From positions 34,725 through 98,724 of the forward strand of contig JEMX01000059.1 of NCBI GenBank assembly GCA_000585055.1: a stretch of DNA of 64,000 nt, read 5' to 3'. Source of the DNA: Candidatus Accumulibacter appositus (lineage in GTDB: Bacteria; Pseudomonadota; Gammaproteobacteria; Burkholderiales; Rhodocyclaceae). Below the pieces are notes generated by a model. The model searched no databases, was not told the DNA's origin, and was given only the letters and a program-made list of their open reading frames with translations. Of the stretch, positions 15,001 through 21,000 are shown in pieces (position 1 is the first letter of the stretch; every line of letters begins with the position of its first letter). The translations under genes were made by a program, and so were the position numbers.

Positions 15001-18000
15001 TGCTATACACCAATCGACTGTCCGACGCCAAGGGTGTGGTGATCGTCAAGGGCGACGTCGGCAGCTACACGCAGACCACCGTGTCCATGAACCTGGGGTC
15101 TGTCAGCGACTACTTCGACGTCAACAACGCCATTTCGGTGGTCTTGTCACCGGACGGCGAATACGCTTTCGTCTCGGGTTTCAACGTCTACATCCAGGAC
15201 AACCCGTCGCACGACCCGAACTACGACCCCTTCCATCCGGCGGGCGGCAACGTCGGCATCATTCGTGCTCCGCTGAGTGCGACGCCCAAACTGGTTGCGG
15301 CAACGCGTCCGATTCCGATGTCCTGGCCGGACAATCTGGCCCTTTCGCCGGACGGCAATACGCTCTACAGCGCCTACCGCGGGCAGGGGGTTGTGATGGG
15401 CTTCGACGTGCACGCGATGATCGCCGCGGTGAACAACCCGGCTTTCGCCGGGCAACTCGACCGCAAGCCGATCGACGATCTGGATCCGTCGATCAATGTT
15501 CGCTCGAACTTCAAGATCATCGAGCCGGGCAACCGCTTCAGGGACCCGGTCTTCGGCGTGCCGCCAGGCGCTACCAACGGCCCGATCGGCGCCGGCGTGC
15601 TGCCCAGCGGTCTGGTCGCCCAGGGCGGGGCTTCGCTCGAACTGCTGGCGCCTGCCGCCGGTGAGCAGGCCAGCAACCTGACGCCGACTTTCTCGTGGTT
15701 GGTGAAGGGTTTCGAGAACGCCAAGAGCCGGCTCTACGTGAGCACCTTCCGCGGTAGCGACGGCCTGTTCCCGCGCGACCTCGGGAACTCCGATCTCAAT
15801 GCCAACCGCATCTTCTCCTCCGACCTGCTCGACGCGAGCAGCATCGACGCGCAAGGGTCAGCGATCTTCATCAAGGGCCTCGCCGCGCAACTCAAACTCA
15901 CCGCCGGCCAGCAGTACTACTGGGGAGTCGAGGTCGTTTCGCCGGCCGGCACGGTCGTCGCGCGCGACTGGCGGGTCTTCAAGACCGAGGCCTACCGGGA
16001 TTCGTCGAAGCCGTTCAGCAGCGTCACCCTGCTGACGCACGGTTTCCAGCTTTCGCCGACGGCTCCGACCAACGTTGCCGACAGCCTTGCCGCCTTCATC
16101 GAGATGGCCGAGAACATCGCCCGCGCCGGTGGCGAGGGCGTGGCGGCGCTGTACCAGAAAACCTCCGGTCGCTGGTTGGTCTTCTACAATGGTGCGAGCT
16201 TTACCACCGGCGTCGATCTCGAATCGGTCCTCGACTCGCCGTCGCTGGCTGGCAAGCCGGTGGTGCTGGTCAGCGACTGGTACGACGAATCGGATTTCCC
16301 GACCAATGGCTTCAGCGAAGCGGCAGCCGACGCGCTTTATTCGGCGCTTGCCCGCTTGAACTTCAATCTCGGGGGCAACAAGCTGTTCGGCTCGCCGATT
16401 CATTTGATTGGCCACAGCCGCGGCACGGTGGTCAACAGCGAAATCGCGCAGCGCTTCGGCATTGGTGCTCCAACGGTACGCCTGTCGATGACTTCGCTGG
16501 ACGTGCACGACTTCAACCAGCCGTCGCTCGACATTCCGGTTGGGCAGTACATCCAGTTGTTTGGTACGGGCTTGAGCGCCGTGGGTGCCGGGCCGCTGGG
16601 CGCGCTGGCGCAGGCGTGGGGATACCTGCCGACCAACAGCGTCATTCCGACTGGCAACTTCCTCGATCCCGACGTGCAGCGCTGGAGCAATATCGATTTC
16701 GCCGAGCACTACTACCAGATTCTGGCGAGTCACACCGCACTGCCGGTCGGGGGCGGCATCGTATCGACGCCGAATGGTCGCTACGTTCCAAATTTCGACG
16801 TCAGCATCAACCTCAACGGCCGCGCCGGCTTCACCACCGACGACGGACTGGCGACGCTGACCGCTCTCAACAACCACTCACTCAGGCCGGGTGGGCCGCA
16901 CAGCCGCGTCTGGCGCTGGTATGGGGCGACCACCGATCTGTCCGTGACCGAGTTCGCCAGAGGGGGCGAGCCGGTTTTTCGTCGCCTCGCGGACAAGGAT
17001 GCGATTGAGTTCCAGGGTGTCAGTATCCCGTGGTACAACGCCCAGTCGTTCGCCCTCGGTTCCGGTCCGTGGGAGGGTATTGGAACCGGCTGGGCGTTCT
17101 CGCCGCAGGGCGGCGTGCCCTTTGCCGGCACGCCGAGCGGCACCCGCATCCCGGTGAGCTTCGACAACAGCGAGACGATCAATCCGTCGGGCCTGCCGGT
17201 GCCGTCGGTGTTCAATGGCGATTTCGAGGAGGGCGCGCTCAATCGCAGCTGGCTGCTGCAGTACTCGGCGGGTGGCCTGGCGACCAATCTTTCCGGCGAC
17301 CTGCCGGGCTGGTCTTTCCACGGCGGCGGCTTTCAGACAACGCGCACGGCGTTCGAAGGCGACCGGCTGGTCGCCCTGGCCAACGGCACGCACGCGGCGA
17401 TGCTCGACAACGACAATTCGTGGATTCGGCACAACCGGATGGTCGTTCCCGACTGGGCCGAGTACCTCAGTTTCGACCTGCGCGTGGTCACCGCTGCGGC
17501 TGGCGAAACGCTGCGCGTTCAGGGTTACTCGCCCGATACGCAGCTCTGGTTCGACCTCGGATCGGTGGCGCTCGACAGCCAGGGGGCGAGCTTCGGTAAC
17601 CGCCTACTGGCGGTTCCGGTGGATTTCCGCGGCGCCGACCGGATGCTGCGTTTCGAACTCAGCAGCGGGGGCTCGGCGGATGCCGAAATCTGGCTCGATC
17701 GTGTTCAATTCATGCGCGGGCTGGTTACCGACAGCACTACCGATCCGAACGACAGGGGCGTTTTCTTTACCGATACCTCGACCGGCCCCACAACCGGTCT
17801 GTTCAGTCAGTGGGTGAAGCTGAGCAATCCTTTCGCCGACCCCTTCACGGTTACCGTGACTACCGACCCCAACGACTTCCTGGTCTTCGTTGACAGTGGC
17901 GTCGAAAAGCTGCTCAACGACAATCAGGCGCACGCGCCGCTCTACGACGGTCTGGTGGTCAACCCGGGCGGCACCCTGCAGCTGGACCTGAAGGCGCAGT

Positions 18001-21000
18001 TCAACGACAACTTCATCAAGACCTACCTCGACGCCGACATCCCGATTTTTAAGACCGCCTTGAACTTCAGCATCACGATGGCCAACGGCAGTTTCCGTGA
18101 CGAAGTGGTCGATCTCTTCTATTTGCCCGATTTTGCCGACGGCGATGCCAGCGATGGCGTGTGGACCTTCATGGACACGCTCGATGGCAAGACGCGCACC
18201 CTCGGTTTCGATAATCTGGCGCATGTAGATGTCAAGCCGGTGTCCAATCCGACCGGCCTGTTCTCGGTCGACATCGTCGGGGATATCGCGCAGGGACTCA
18301 AGTACCAGTCCCACTACACCAGCCCGATCGACGATTTCGCCGAATTCCAGATCGAAGAAGGCGGCCGCAAGCTGGGGCAGATCAAGCTCAAGGCGCGTGC
18401 GGTGGAGCAGCAGACGGTCGGCGTTTCGCTGGCGACGCTACGCACGATGGTGCAGGCGATTCGTACCGAGTATGACCAGTGGCTGGTCGATCCGACGACG
18501 CCGGTGCATGATCCGAACGGCTTCCTGAATGCCAACTACGGAATTTTTGCCGGTCTGTTCTCGCCGGTGATTACCGACGCCGAATGGGCGGACGTGCTGA
18601 CCGGCTTCCACAATGTCTTCGGCAAGGACCCCAATGTCCTGGGGCCGGGGTACCCGGCTTCGATCTATCTGCCGAGCATTCAGCGAAACGAGTTTTCCTA
18701 CGCCGAGAATGGCCTCAATCCGATCGTGATGATCAACCGGCCGTGGGTCAACGCTACCGATAACGCGTCACGCAGTTTCGCTGGGATCGATTTTGCCTAC
18801 ACCACTTTCGAAAACAAGCTCACCAAGGCGGGGGTTGGTGCCGGCAGCTTCGGTGGCAAGGTACTGCGCGAAGATATTTCGATTGCCGCCAGGCGCTTCC
18901 TGCTGTCACAGGTGGTCAATCCGGTGCGTACCGGCGCGATGGCCGGCGGCAAACCGATGACCCTGGTCGTCGATGGCATCCTGCGCGCCTACCTGTCCGC
19001 CGGGTTTACCCGGCAGCAGGTCGGCGCAGCCTTTGGCTGGGTCGTCGGTCACGAATTGGCGCACAACCTCGGGCTGTTCGACGAGTACGTCTACAATCCC
19101 TTCCAGCCGGTGCCCCGCGACGGCGGCGCCAACTTTATGTCGACTGCCAATACCGTGGCCGTCGGCAACCGCCAGCGTGAAGCGCTGCATCTGGCGATGG
19201 ACAATCCCGAGACGACGGTTTCCCTGGCTGGCACCAATGCGCTGCTCAGCTGGTATCTCGACCTCAATGCGCTCGACACGTCTAACCGTCCCACGCGCGT
19301 AGCGCAAGCGCTGGCCCCCGAGTTTGGTGACGGCGACGCGCAGTCCGATCCGCTGACTGCGTTGCTGGCCTTCGTTGGCATGCAGGGTTCGGCGACCACT
19401 GAGGTCCCTTCGGGATCGCTGCTGCGCAACGGCACGGTTCATGCCGGCATCGTTAACGGCAGCTTCGCCGTCGGCGACGTAACGGCGATTGATTTCGGCT
19501 GGACGGCCGTCGGTCAGGCCGGGGTGGTCAATGGTCAGGGTTTTCTCAACGAGGACTCGCGCCTGGCTTCGCGCCTGGTGCAGACCTTCAGCGTTCCCGA
19601 GCAGGCACAGCTGTTGCGCTTCGAACTGCTCGGCGCCGATTTCGTCGCCAACGGGCAGGGGCCATCCGATGCCTTCGAAGTCGCACTGCTCGATATCGCC
19701 GGCAACGCCGTCGTCGGCACCATCCCGACGGGCGATAGCGATGCCTTGTTCAACCTGCAGGCCGATGGCACGGTTTTCGCCGCCTCGTCGGTGAGCGCGA
19801 TCGGGTTGAGCGACCGTAATGGCGGTACGCTGCCAGCCGGTCAGCCGGTGACGGTGAGCATCGACCTGAGCGGCATCGCCGCCGGCACGGTGTTGACGCT
19901 GTACTTCGACCTGCTCGGTTTTTCCGGCGCCGCGAGTCGGCTGCGCATCGACAACGTCAGCATCGTCAGGGCCGCCGACAGCAGCAATCTGCCTCCGCTG
20001 GCCAGCAGCAGCGTCATTGCCGCCAGCGAAGAGGGCGCGGCGGTGGCGCTCGGTCTGAGCGCACCGAGCGACGTCGATAGTCCGCTGCTGACGATTATCG
20101 TTACCGCTTTGCCAGCGATCGGCGAGGTGCAGTACGCCGACGGCAGCGCGGTTGGCGTCCTTGACACGCTGAGCAGCGCACAGCTGCTCAGCTTGCAGTA
20201 TTTGCCTCCGGCCGAGTACAACGGTCGCGACGCGGTCGGCCGCTTCAGCTACAGTGTCAGCGACGGCGTCAGCACGGTCAGCGGTGAAACGACGATCATG
20301 CTGACGGCGGTCAACGACGCGCCGGTTGCCAGCAGCAGCGCCATCGTGGCCAGCGAAGAGGGCGCAGCGGTGGGGCTTGGCTTGAGCGCGCCTAGCGACG
20401 TCGACAGCAATATGCTGAGCATCGTGGTTACCGGCCTGCCCTTGCTCGGCGAAGTGCAATATGCCGACGGCAGCGCCGTCGGCGTCAGCGACAGGCTGAG
20501 CAGTGCGCAATTGGTCGGCTTGCGCTACCTGCCGCCGGCCGAGTACAACGGCAGCGACGCCGTCGGTCGCTTTGCTTACCGCGTCAGTGACGGCGGCAAC
20601 ACGGCGAACGGCGAGACGACGATTGTCGTGACGCCGGTCAACGATGCGCCGCTGGCCAGCAGCAGCGCGATCTCCGCCGTCGAAGGCGCTGCTGCCATCG
20701 CGCTTGGCCTGAGCGCACCGACCGACGTCGACAGCCCGCTGCTGACGATCGTCGTCAGCGCTCTGCCGACGCTGGGCGTCGTCCAATACGCCGACGGCAG
20801 CGCGGTCGGTGCAAACGACACGCTGAGCATTGCGCAGCTGCTCGGCCTGAAATACCTGCCGCCGGCACTAACTGGCGGCAAGGACGCCGTCAGCCGCTTC
20901 AGTTACCGTGTCAGCGACGGCAGTCGTTCGGTGACCGGCCAGACGACGATCACGGTGACCCCGAGCAACTACGCGCCGGTGGCCAGCAGCAGCGCGATCG

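Noticed and set aside
18906..20786. A 626-codon minus-strand frame over the tandem repeats
   Set aside because: Antisense to well-conserved plus-strand domains; its apparent internal repeats simply mirror the 327-bp units.
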